A DNA stretch of 7,024 bases from a bacterium. Lineage in GTDB: Bacteria > Planctomycetota > J058 > JAJDCP01. Position numbers and translations under genes: made by a program. The notes below the pieces were generated by a model that saw only the letters and a list, made by a program, of their open reading frames with translations, had not been told where the DNA came from and searched no databases. Where the stretch lies: assembly GCA_030428695.1 (NCBI GenBank), contig JAUIEM010000460.1:1-7024 (forward strand), given 5' to 3'. Positions 1-5,813 of the stretch are shown piece by piece. The stretch's first letter is position 1. Every line of letters starts with the position of its first letter.

Positions 1-748
1 CCCGCACCAGGGCGCCGTGCAGCGGCACCCCGGCGCGGATCAGCGGGGCGAGCGCCCGCGCCACTCGCGCCGCGGCCCGCAGCCGCAGGGTCGGGCCGAG
101 GACCGGCAGGGCCAGGGCGAGGCGCTCGCACGGGCCACGCAGGGGCGTCCGGACCAGCAGCAGGCGGTACAGGCCGAGCAGGCCGAGCCCGACCCCGAGC
201 GCGCCGATGCCGACGTAGAGCGCGTCGTGCAGGGGCCCGCCCCGGTTCTGCAGCCCGATGCTCTCGAACACGGCCCGGTAGCGCGGGGCGACCGTGGCGG
301 CGAAGAAGGCGGACAGCCCGGCGAGCACGTACGCGTACACCAGCAAAAGCTCGAACCGGCCCGAGGATCGGGGCCGCGCCTCGTCGGACAGGCGACGCAG
401 GAGCGGGCCGAGCCCGTCCGTGCCCTCGACGGCCTCGATCGCTGCGAGGCTCGTCGCGGGCAGCTCCCGGCCGACCCGGCGCAGGGCGAGGGCGAGCGTG
501 TCCCCGGAGGCGAGCGCCGCCAGCACCCGCCGGCGCAGGCGGTCCTCCCGGGTGTCGAGCAGCCGCCCCCAGCGGCGCGCCGGCGGCTTGATGTCCGCCG
601 CCAGGGCGCCGCCGACCGGGAGCTCGTTGCCGACGGCGACGCCGAGCAGGCCGAACAGCCGCGCGCCGCGCGCGCCGCGGACGCGAAGCTTGAGCCGCGC
701 CAGCGCGAGGAGGCTGAGGCCGGCCACGAACAGCAATAGTCCCGTCAT
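1..748 (-). CDS. Second GspF-like inner-membrane protein of the T2SS/T4P superfamily, C-terminus beyond window
   Basis: This reading frame is open from an ATG at 748 to the left edge, giving 249 visible residues and no stop. GspF/PilC-family proteins form the inner-membrane platform on which the assembly ATPase acts. A hydrophobic helix lies at the extreme N-terminus (residues 3-18). A degenerate first T2SF-type half follows, with hydrophobic segments near 134-155 and 177-199. A second T2SF-type half begins around 225, where 'ARALAPLIRAGVPL' matches the usual opening of that domain (roughly LA.LL.aGVPL). The start is supported by a purine-rich GAGGAG/AAGAGG stretch directly upstream, and it lies 13 nt after the stop of the preceding gspF, so the two are almost certainly cotranscribed. 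It is much less like a standard GspF than its neighbour, and the N-terminal helix is unusual. Alternatively it could be a TadC-like or other T2SF-domain protein. The family is fairly secure; the exact role is not. Confidence 0.82.
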   Translation of the reverse strand, partial: MTGLLLFVAGLSLLALARLKLRVRGARGARLFGLLGVAVGNELPVGGALAADIKPPARRWGRLLDTREDRLRRRVLAALASGDTLALALRRVGRELPATSLAAIEAVEGTDGLGPLLRRLSDEARPRSSGRFELLLVYAYVLAGLSAFFAATVAPRYRAVFESIGLQNRGGPLHDALYVGIGALGVGLGLLGLYRLLLVRTPLRGPCERLALALPVLGPTLRLRAAARVARALAPLIRAGVPLHGALVR

Positions 749-761
749 CCTCTTCAGCTCC

Positions 762-1826
762 TCAGGAAAGCAGGCCGATCAGGTTGAACATCGGTGCGAA
801 CACCGACAGCACGACGACCCCGACGACCACGCCGGTCGTCGCGATGATCCCGGGCACGAGCAGGCTGGCGGCCCGCTCCGCGGCGCGCCGCACGCGCCCG
901 CGGTAGAGCTCGACCACGTCCCGCAGCACCGGCCCGAGCAGGCCCTTGTTCTCGCCGGCCCGTAGCAGCCAGAGACACCCGTCGTCGAGCAGCCCGGTCG
1001 TCTCACAGGCGTCCCCGAGCTGCCCGCCGGCCGCGACGCTGCTCGCCGCGCGACGCAGCCCGTCCCCGAGCCTGCCGCCGCCCGCGCTCGCCGCCGCCAG
1101 GCTCAGCGCGCGGTCGAGCGGCAGCTCGCGGCGGATCAGCACGCCGAGGGTGGCGAGGGCCGCGGTCCGGGCCGCGCTCCGGCGCAGGCCGGCGATCCCC
1201 GGCAGCCAGCCGCACAGGCGGCCGACCAGCCCGCGCTCGAGGAGCGGATCGCGCACCCAGATCCAGGCGGCGAGCAGCAGGCTGCCGGTCGCGACCAGCA
1301 CCAGCGCGACGCCGACCTCCTCGAGCTGCCCGAGCTCGAGCACCAGCCGCGTCAGCGCCGGCAGCTGCACGTTCAGGCTGTCGAAGACCGCGTAGAAGGG
1401 GGGCGTGATCACGTAGAGGAGGAAGGCGGCGATGACCAGGCTGAGGGTGATCCCCGTCAGCGGGTAGGTCAGCGCCGTCCGCAGCCGTGCCGACAGCGAG
1501 ACGCGCAGCTCGGCGTGGTGCGCGAGATCCTCGAAGGCGCCGGCGAGGTCGCCGCTCGCGATCCCCGCCTCGAGCACCGCCGCATAGGTCGGGGGAAACA
1601 CCGCCGCCTGCCGGGCGTAGGCCTGGGCGAGGGGCGTGCCGGCCTCGACCTCGAGGGCGATCGCCTCGATCGCCGCGGCCAGCCGCCGGTCGCGCAGATC
1701 CTCCCGCACCACCCGCAGGGCACGTCCCAGGGGCAGCTCGGCCCGGCACAGGGCGGCCATCGTGCGGTGGAAGAGGGTGAGCGGGCTGACGCCGCGGGCT
1801 TCCGGGTCGTCGTGGTCTTCGGTCAT
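762..1826 (-). CDS. gspF: GspF/PilC-family platform protein of type II secretion/type IV pilus-like system
   Basis: This 354-aa protein has the two-repeat architecture of GspF/PilC, the polytopic inner-membrane protein that couples the GspE/PilB ATPase to pseudopilus assembly. T2SF domain 1 spans about 17-140, with 'SGDLAGAFEDLA' and 'ALTYPL' (118-123). Domain 2 spans about 218-346, with 'RAGENKGLLGPVLRDVVELY' near 289-308 and a C-terminal 'FAPMFNLIGLL' that is typical of the family. Membrane segments are visible at about 122-142, 171-191 and 323-346. The usual GspF is about 400 aa. This one begins directly at the first T2SF domain and lacks most of the N-terminal extension, as the ATPase upstream also does. 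The ATG at 1826 has AGGAG 8 nt upstream. It lies 135 nt after gspE and 13 nt before a second gspF-like gene. Family assignment is firm. Whether the machine is a secretion system, pilus or competence system cannot be told from this gene. Confidence 0.93.
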   Translation of the reverse strand: MTEDHDDPEARGVSPLTLFHRTMAALCRAELPLGRALRVVREDLRDRRLAAAIEAIALEVEAGTPLAQAYARQAAVFPPTYAAVLEAGIASGDLAGAFEDLAHHAELRVSLSARLRTALTYPLTGITLSLVIAAFLLYVITPPFYAVFDSLNVQLPALTRLVLELGQLEEVGVALVLVATGSLLLAAWIWVRDPLLERGLVGRLCGWLPGIAGLRRSAARTAALATLGVLIRRELPLDRALSLAAASAGGGRLGDGLRRAASSVAAGGQLGDACETTGLLDDGCLWLLRAGENKGLLGPVLRDVVELYRGRVRRAAERAASLLVPGIIATTGVVVGVVVLSVFAPMFNLIGLLS

Positions 1827-1854
1827 CGTCGGGCTCCTCGAGGTCGGGACAGAC

Positions 1855-1870
1855 CCCGTCCGGGGACGGG
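1855..1870. repeat. Small hairpin in the gspE-gspF spacer
   Basis: CCCGTCC (1855-1861) is inversely repeated as GGACGGG (1864-1870), forming a 6-bp stem with a 4-nt loop. It lies about 29 nt upstream of the gspF start, within the only sizeable gap (135 nt) of the operon. No T tract follows on the minus strand, so it does not look like an intrinsic terminator. It could set relative expression of gspE and gspF, for example through transcript processing, but this is inference and a chance GC-rich hairpin is possible. Confidence 0.35.
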
Positions 1871-1924
1871 CGCTGCCGTCGTGGGGTCGGGGTCGTTGTG
1901 GAATCGGAACCGGGCGCGGGCGTC

Positions 1925-1971
1925 CGGAGTCGGAGTCGGAATCGGGCTCCAGTCGGCCGCCTCAGTCGGCC
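1925..1971. repeat. Short direct repeats at the 3' end of gspE and just beyond
   Basis: CAGTCGGCC occurs at 1950-1958 and again at 1963-1971. The second copy contains the gspE stop codon, so the end of the gene appears locally duplicated. Next to it, at about 1925-1945, is an imperfect six-base repeat of the type CGGAGT-CGGAGT-CGGAAT. These look like slippage or small-duplication products in an untranslated spacer and have no evident function. Confidence 0.4.
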
Positions 1972-3086
1972 GGCGGTCCGAGGATGCGTGCGAGCTCGTC
2001 GGTGCGGGTCAGGCCCGCCGCGACCAGCCGCCGCCCGTCCTCCCACAGGTCGGGGACCGCGGCGGCCGCGGTCAGGGCAGGACCGTCGGCCCGCGCGAGG
2101 ATGGCGGCGCGCAGGGCCGGCAACATCGGCAGCCAGGAGGCGATCGGCAGCCGCCCGCGGAAGCCGCTCTCCGCGCACTCCTCACAGCCGGCCCCGGCGC
2201 ATCCCCCACACAGCCGGCGCACCAGGCGCTGGGCGAGCACCCCGCGCACGACCGTGGTCAGCACGAAGGGCTCGACCCCCATGTCGAGCAGCCGGGCGAA
2301 CACCAGGGGCGCGCGCCCGGCATGCAGCGTCGAGCCGACCAGATGTCCGGTCAGTCCCGCCTGCAGGGCGATCTGCGCGGTCTCGGGGTCGCGGATCTCG
2401 CCGACCAGGATCACGTCCGGATCCTGGCGCAGCAGGGAGCGCAGGGCGCGCGGGAAGTCGAGACCGGCGGCCGGCGCCACCGCGGTCTGGGCGACCCCCG
2501 GGATGCGCGCCTCAATCGGATCCTCCACCGTCACGATGCTGCGCAGCACCGGCGCCCGCACCAGCTCGCGCAGGCAGGCGTACAGGGTCGAGGTCTTGCC
2601 GCTGCCGCTCGGGCCGGTCAGGAGCAGCACCCCGTCCGGCGCGGCGATCGCCTCGGCCAGCGCGGCCCGCACCTCCTCGCCGAGGCCGAGCTCGGCCAGC
2701 CCCTGCGCCTCCGCCCGGCTCGGCAGGCGCAGCGCGACGCGCTCGCCGCACGCGGTCGGGTAGGTCGCGACCCGCACCTCGAGGCCGACCCCGGAGACCT
2801 CGCGGGGGATGCGTCCCTCCTGGGGCAGGTCGGTGCGGTACACCAGCAGCTCGGCGAGGGTCTTCAGCCGCCCGACCATCGGCGCCGCGAGCTCCCGCGG
2901 CCAGCGGCACAGCGCCCGCAACACGCCGTCGCGCCGCGCCCGCACCGACAGGCCGCCCTCGTCGGGGTCGAGGTGCAGGTCGCTGAAGCCGGCGCGCGCC
3001 GCTTCCCGCAGCAGGGTCTCGACCGCCCCGGTCGCGTCGGCGGGGACGGGCAGCGCCGTCTCTGCGGTGGGGGGAGGAACGCTCAC
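1962..3086 (-). CDS. gspE: GspE/PilB-family assembly ATPase (short form)
   Basis: This is a cytoplasmic hexameric-type ATPase that powers (pseudo)pilus assembly by acting on the GspF platform encoded next. The N2E-like domain (about 20-125) includes 'FSDLHLDP' at 34-41. The catalytic domain carries Walker A GPSGSGKT (158-165), an Asp box 'TVEDPIE' (186-192), and Walker B 'DVILVGEIRD' (224-233) with catalytic Glu230. The His box is 'TGHLVGSTLHA' (246-256), and 'RLLDMGVEPF' follows. A zinc-type tetracysteine motif sits at C293, C296, C301 and C304. At 374 aa it is well short of the roughly 500 aa of classical GspE: the N1E/MshEN domain is absent and the loop between the two cysteine pairs is cut to 4 residues. 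The GTG start overlaps the anti-sigma stop (GTGA) and has GAGGAG 5 nt upstream, implying translational coupling. PilB-like or competence ATPase is the main alternative. PilT is less likely because of the zinc motif. Confidence 0.95.
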   Translation of the reverse strand: MSVPPPTAETALPVPADATGAVETLLREAARAGFSDLHLDPDEGGLSVRARRDGVLRALCRWPRELAAPMVGRLKTLAELLVYRTDLPQEGRIPREVSGVGLEVRVATYPTACGERVALRLPSRAEAQGLAELGLGEEVRAALAEAIAAPDGVLLLTGPSGSGKTSTLYACLRELVRAPVLRSIVTVEDPIEARIPGVAQTAVAPAAGLDFPRALRSLLRQDPDVILVGEIRDPETAQIALQAGLTGHLVGSTLHAGRAPLVFARLLDMGVEPFVLTTVVRGVLAQRLVRRLCGGCAGAGCEECAESGFRGRLPIASWLPMLPALRAAILARADGPALTAAAAVPDLWEDGRRLVAAGLTRTDELARILGPPAD

Positions 3087-3463
3087 GCCTGCTCCTCGCC
3101 GGTCTCGAAGCGCGCGAGCAGCGCCGCGCGGGCGGCGAGCTGGTCGAGCAGGGGGGCGTCCGGCGCGTCGTCGCCCGCGGTGCCGGCGTCCGTCGGGGGC
3201 ACGATGCCGACCGCGAGCATCAACATCGCCGCGGCGGCGACGGTGCGCGGGTTCCAGGCCGGCAGGGCCGGCAGCGCGGGGCTCAGCAGGCGGCCGGCGC
3301 GATGGACCTCCTCGAGCCCGCGGCAGCGCTCCCGGCAGCTTGCGCAGTCGGCGAGGTGCACGTTGAGCGCGAGCGGTCGACGCACCGCGGGCAGGTCGTC
3401 GTCGAGGCAGTCGTGGAAGGACGCGAGCGCTTCCTCGCAGTCGAGCTCAGCGAAGGGTGCCAT
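3083..3463 (-). CDS. Zinc-finger (ZAS/zf-HC2) anti-sigma factor with one predicted membrane segment
   Basis: This 126-aa protein has the ZAS signature H36-x3-C40-x2-C43 ('HLADCASC'), preceded by the usual helical segment with C9 and 'FHDCLDDDLP'. ZAS proteins bind and sequester their partner ECF sigma factor. A hydrophobic stretch at about 73-90 could anchor it in the inner membrane, leaving a tail of about 35 residues outside. The stretch is short and followed by prolines, so anchoring is not certain. The ATG at 3463 is preferred because GGAGG lies 7 nt upstream and the protein then begins exactly at the conserved domain. A longer upstream extension of this frame runs through the sigma gene and looks like noise. 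It overlaps the 3' end of the sigma gene by 17 nt and the start of gspE by 4 nt, the classic cognate-pair arrangement but continued into a secretion operon. Confidence 0.9.
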   Translation of the reverse strand: MAPFAELDCEEALASFHDCLDDDLPAVRRPLALNVHLADCASCRERCRGLEEVHRAGRLLSPALPALPAWNPRTVAAAAMLMLAVGIVPPTDAGTAGDDAPDAPLLDQLAARAALLARFETGEEQA

Positions 3464-3959
3464 CTTCGTCCTCCCGTGCGAGGTGCCGACGCAGGCGCTC
3501 GCGAGCGCGGTGCAGCCAGCTCTTGACGGTGCCGGCGGGGCGTCCGAGCCGGTCGCTGATCGCGCGGATCGACAGGTCCTGCTCGTAGAACAGCAGGAAG
3601 GCCTCGCGCTCGCTCTCCGCGAGGCACTGCAGGGCCTCGCGCAGGCGGGCGAGCTGCGCCGCTTCCCGCTCCTTCCGCTCGCGCTCCTCCTGCTCATCCC
3701 GCGCGACCGGCTCGTAGCCGAGCTGGTCCAGGGAGGCGAAGGAGGCGCGCCGGGCGCGCCGGAAGCGGTCGACGATCAGGTTCCGCACGACCGTGCACAG
3801 CCACGGGAAGAGGTCGCGCTCGCCGTCGAGCATGCCGCTCCTGCAGGCGCGCAACAGCGCCTCCTGGGCGAGGTCCTCGGCCCCTTCCGCCGAGCCGGTC
3901 GCGGCCCGCACGAAGGCGAGCAGACGGCGGCGCGGCAGATCGCGGGCGAGCTCTTCCAA
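3447..3959 (-). CDS. ECF-family RNA polymerase sigma factor
   Basis: This 170-aa protein has only sigma regions 2 and 4, as in ECF (group 4) sigma factors. Region 2 spans about 10-70, with 'GAEDLAQEALLRA' (26-38) and 'FPWLCTVVRNLIVDRFRR' (51-68). Region 4 spans about 108-160, with 'AESEREAFLLFY' and the helix-turn-helix 'LSIRAISDRLGRPAGTVKSW'. A charged linker (about 85-105, rich in Glu and Arg) joins them. The start is a TTG at 3959: GGAGGG lies 6 nt upstream, and an in-frame stop further upstream leaves no better start. The next gene is a ZAS anti-sigma factor overlapping by 17 nt, so it is most likely the partner. A good ECF promoter directly upstream suggests autoregulation. The ECF subgroup cannot be assigned by eye. 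Confidence 0.93.
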   Translation of the reverse strand: MEELARDLPRRRLLAFVRAATGSAEGAEDLAQEALLRACRSGMLDGERDLFPWLCTVVRNLIVDRFRRARRASFASLDQLGYEPVARDEQEERERKEREAAQLARLREALQCLAESEREAFLLFYEQDLSIRAISDRLGRPAGTVKSWLHRARERLRRHLAREDEDGTLR

Positions 3960-3965
3960 TGACTT

Positions 3966-3971
3966 CCCTCC
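3966..3971 (-). promoter_or_regulatory. Shine-Dalgarno site fixing a TTG start for the sigma gene
   Basis: On the minus strand GGAGGG is followed by six bases (AAGTCA) and then TTG. This is a strong site at an ideal distance and is the main reason to accept the rare TTG initiation codon. Use of TTG would lower the yield of sigma factor relative to the anti-sigma factor, whose ATG has its own GGAGG. Confidence 0.75.
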
Positions 3972-3991
3972 GGACGGTCTCTACATCAGGA

Positions 3992-4017
3992 TACGCACAG
4001 AACGCCGGGCGGTTGCA
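3992..4017 (-). promoter_or_regulatory. Putative ECF sigma promoter of the sigma/anti-sigma/gsp operon
   Basis: On the minus strand TGCAAC (4017-4012), 16 bases, then CGTA (3995-3992) reproduces the 'AAC' -35 and 'CGTA' -10 layout known for ECF promoters, for example sigma-W of Bacillus with TGAAAC-N16-CGTA. Initiation would be expected near 3985, giving a leader of about 25 nt that contains the GGAGGG ribosome-binding site. The position immediately before an ECF sigma gene is where autoregulatory promoters are usually found. The motif match is direct; recognition by this particular sigma factor is inference. Confidence 0.6.
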
Positions 4018-4391
4018 GGAAAGACGAGCGGCCCGGCCGGCGGCGATGGACAGCGGGGGCGCCTCCCGCCCGGAGCCCCGCGATGACCCCTGAGCTGAGG
4101 ATCCATCCCCGCCCACTCCGCCACTTCGGGGCGATCGCGTGCCGGCTGGTCGGGAAGAGCGCTTTTTGAGGTCCCGGGCACGCGCTTCGTGCAGGAGACG
4201 GCCCAGCGCGGACCGGGTCACGCCGCTGGTGGGGGAATAGCTCCGCAGCGTCCTCGCCGCGCAACCTCACGGGTCCGGTCGAGCTGGCGATCCCGCTCCG
4301 GGCGCGGGCTCGACGGGTCGAAGCTGTAGCGCTCGGGCGTCGCTGGACCTTCGGCGGCGAGAATCGGGGAGATCGGCCCCAGTCCCCGGGG

Positions 4392-5471
4392 TCAGCCCCC
4401 CAGGTCGTCGATCAGCTCGTCGATCAGCTGCCGCTGCTGCTCGGCGACGGGGCTGCCACGGCGGCGGTTGAGCTCCTCCTCGACGCGCTGCTCGATCGCG
4501 GCCTCGAGCTCGACGTAGCGGACCTCGCTCTCCTCGAGCTCTTCCTCGAGAGTGTCGATCTCCTCGGTCAGGATCTCGATCTCGGTCTCGAGCGCCTCGA
4601 TCGCGTGGGAGTGGGTCAGGAGCTCGGCGTCGAGGTGCGCGACCTGCGAGGAGAGGTCGTCGCCCGGCAGGCTGTCGTCGCCCTCTTCGACCGTCACGCT
4701 GTTCCAGAACCCCTTGATCTCGTCGGCGGACTCGTCGGCGGCCGTCTCGGAAGCTGGCGCCTCGAAGGGCGAGGGGGGCAGGGCCGGCGACTGGGACGCC
4801 TCGAGCTCGAGCTGCGCGATGCGCTCGCGCAGGGCGACGTTCTCCTGCTTGAGGTGCTCATTGAGGACGCCCTGGCTGCGCACCTGCTCTTCGAGGTCGC
4901 GCACCCGGGTGTCGAGGTCTTCGCTCCTGGCGCCGGTCCCGCTGGAGCTCTCGTCGTCATCGTCGAGCTTCGGGGCCTCGCGGTAGACCGAGCGCCGCGC
5001 GCTCGAGCGCCGACGGCGGACCCCGGTCGAACGTTTCCGCTCCTCGAGGTCCTCTTTACGCAGCATCTGCGTCCTGTCGTTGCCCTCGTCGGGGTGGACC
5101 TCTTCCTGGCGCTGGCGGCGCTCGCGGTAGGACAGCCGCCGGCCGCGTCGCTCGCGGCGGCTCTGGGCCGCCGGCGCGGTGCCGCGCTGCAGGCGGAAGC
5201 GGGCGGCGCCGACCGTGATCTCGCAGCCGATCGGGGCGCGCACGCGCTCACCGACCCGGTGGCCGTTGACGAAGGTCCCGTTCAGGCTCTTGGCGTCCTC
5301 GATCTCGACCGTGCCGTCTTCGTCGAGGTAGATGCGGCAATGGAACATCGACAGGGAGCGATCGCGCAGCGCGATCTCCGCGCGCCGGCTGCGTCCGACG
5401 ACGTTCTCTCCGACCTGGAGGCCGACCTTCTCCCCTGTACTGGGCCCCGAGAGCCACTCGATCTCGAACAC
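4392..5471 (-). CDS. FHA-domain protein with basic linker and long C-terminal coiled coils
   Basis: This 359-aa cytoplasmic-looking protein has no signal peptide or membrane helix. The N-terminal FHA domain (about 1-95), a phosphothreonine-binding module, has the key residues G26-R27, S41-x2-H44 and N64-G65, followed by N69-G70. A very basic stretch (about 104-162, rich in Arg) follows, then an acidic patch 'LDDDDESSSG', coiled coil 1 (about 183-226), a Pro/Ala/acidic linker, and coiled coil 2 (about 272-336) rich in Glu and Leu. The N-terminal FHA plus coiled coil suggests a scaffold that docks to a phosphorylated partner and oligomerises. 'DRTQML' at 132-137 is a plausible Thr phosphorylation site. 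The start is GTG at 5471 with GAGGGAG just upstream. It ends 432 nt before the sigma operon on the same strand. No kinase is present in the window, so the partner is unknown. Confidence 0.88.
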   Translation of the reverse strand: MFEIEWLSGPSTGEKVGLQVGENVVGRSRRAEIALRDRSLSMFHCRIYLDEDGTVEIEDAKSLNGTFVNGHRVGERVRAPIGCEITVGAARFRLQRGTAPAAQSRRERRGRRLSYRERRQRQEEVHPDEGNDRTQMLRKEDLEERKRSTGVRRRRSSARRSVYREAPKLDDDDESSSGTGARSEDLDTRVRDLEEQVRSQGVLNEHLKQENVALRERIAQLELEASQSPALPPSPFEAPASETAADESADEIKGFWNSVTVEEGDDSLPGDDLSSQVAHLDAELLTHSHAIEALETEIEILTEEIDTLEEELEESEVRYVELEAAIEQRVEEELNRRRGSPVAEQQRQLIDELIDDLGG

Positions 5472-5494
5472 GTTTCTCCCTCGCCGCTCGCTCT

Positions 5495-5532
5495 ACTGGA
5501 GCCTGCCCGCGCGGCCCGGGCGGAGCTCCAGT
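5495..5532. repeat. Nested inverted repeat in the leader of the FHA gene
   Basis: ACTGGAGC (5495-5502) is perfectly repeated in inverse as GCTCCAGT (5525-5532). Inside it GCCCG (5505-5509) pairs with CGGGC (5517-5521), leaving a 7-nt loop. The dyad ends 23 nt before the GTG start, upstream of the ribosome-binding site. It could be a 5' UTR hairpin, an operator for a dimeric repressor, or a terminator-like structure without a T tract. The structure is plain in the sequence; its role is unknown. Confidence 0.55.
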
Positions 5533-5582
5533 TCCTAATGGTACCGGGGATCGTGACGCAAACCGAGAGGCTTCTCAAGCTT

Positions 5583-5741
5583 AGGCGCTGTCAGGCAACA
5601 AATTCCCGTTTTCTCTGGCCCTCGTCGCCGCCGGTTTGCGTCGCTCGTCGCCCGAATACAGCCCGTATGCGAGCTCCTCGCTCCTTGCCATCGACCACGA
5701 TGTCTCACCGAAAGGCAAGGACTTGTTGTCTGACAGCGCCT
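5583..5741. mobile_element. 159-bp element bounded by near-perfect inverted repeats (MITE-like)
   Basis: AGGCGCTGTCAGGCAACAA (5583-5601) recurs in inverse orientation at 5723-5741 with one mismatch in 19. Similarity continues weakly for a few more bases inward. The core between the arms is about 121 bp and encodes no transposase. An inner dyad TCCTTGCC (5682-5689)/GGCAAGGA (5714-5721) abuts the right arm. Size, terminal repeats and location between two genes resemble a non-autonomous miniature element or the ends of a decayed insertion sequence. No clear target-site duplication is visible: flanks outside the 19-mers differ, although GCGC flanks the TGTCAG cores on both sides. A large structured RNA or a protein-binding dyad is an alternative. 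Only one copy lies in the window, so mobility is inferred. Confidence 0.5.
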
Positions 5742-5764
5742 CGGCGTCGCCTTCCCCGCTCGGG

Positions 5765-5797
5765 CCCCGGCCCGTGGGCGCCGGCGCGTGCCCGGGG
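5765..5797. repeat. GC-rich dyad downstream of the deaminase gene
   Basis: CCCCGG (5765-5770) pairs with CCGGGG (5792-5797) across a GC-rich loop that could itself fold. It begins 17 nt past the deaminase stop. On the minus strand the only T run (TTTTT) precedes the dyad rather than following it, so it does not fit an intrinsic terminator. It may slow polymerase or be a chance structure in GC-rich DNA. Apart from this dyad, the 5742-5813 stretch shows nothing notable. Confidence 0.25.
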
Positions 5798-5813
5798 ACG
5801 GCGAGAAAAATCG

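Larger units (their letters stand above)
3960..4391. other. 432-nt intergenic region between the FHA gene and the sigma operon
   Basis: No convincing complete gene is seen on either strand. The proximal 60 nt hold the ECF promoter and ribosome-binding site. The rest is GC-rich, with short dyads such as GCACG-CGCTT-CGTGC at about 4180-4194 and one T5 run at about 4163-4167. On the minus strand two short stretches look mildly protein-like. One, in the FHA frame just past its stop (about 4374-4255), reads as proline- and arginine-rich and includes 'TPERYSFDPSSPRPERDRQL'. The other, in another frame (about 4242-4160), includes 'TSGVTRSALGRLLHEARA'. They could be remnants of a decayed gene or chance in GC-rich DNA. 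No intrinsic terminator is evident after the FHA gene. Confidence 0.5.

Noticed and set aside
17..739. Long plus-strand open frame (240 aa) opposite the second gspF-like gene
   Set aside because: Low-complexity Arg/Gln/Pro/Ala product typical of the antisense frame in GC-rich DNA; the minus strand gives a clear T2SF-domain protein with a ribosome-binding site.
3083..3697. Longer 204-aa version of the anti-sigma protein
   Set aside because: The extra 78 residues are Ser/Arg/Cys-rich and lie antiparallel to no domain but within the sigma coding region; the ATG at 3463 has a good GGAGG and starts at the conserved domain.
1515..3962. 815-aa plus-strand open frame spanning several genes
   Set aside because: It is antisense to gspF, gspE, the anti-sigma and the sigma gene, all of which have recognisable motifs; its composition is Arg/Gly/Gln-rich with no domain pattern.
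4158..4170. T5 run at about 4163-4167 as an intrinsic terminator
   Set aside because: It lies on the plus strand, where no gene ends, and no stable stem directly precedes it.
3694..4221. 175-aa minus-strand frame across the FHA-sigma gap into the sigma gene
   Set aside because: It runs out of frame through the sigma coding sequence and has an unlikely composition; at most its first 25 codons may be a relic.
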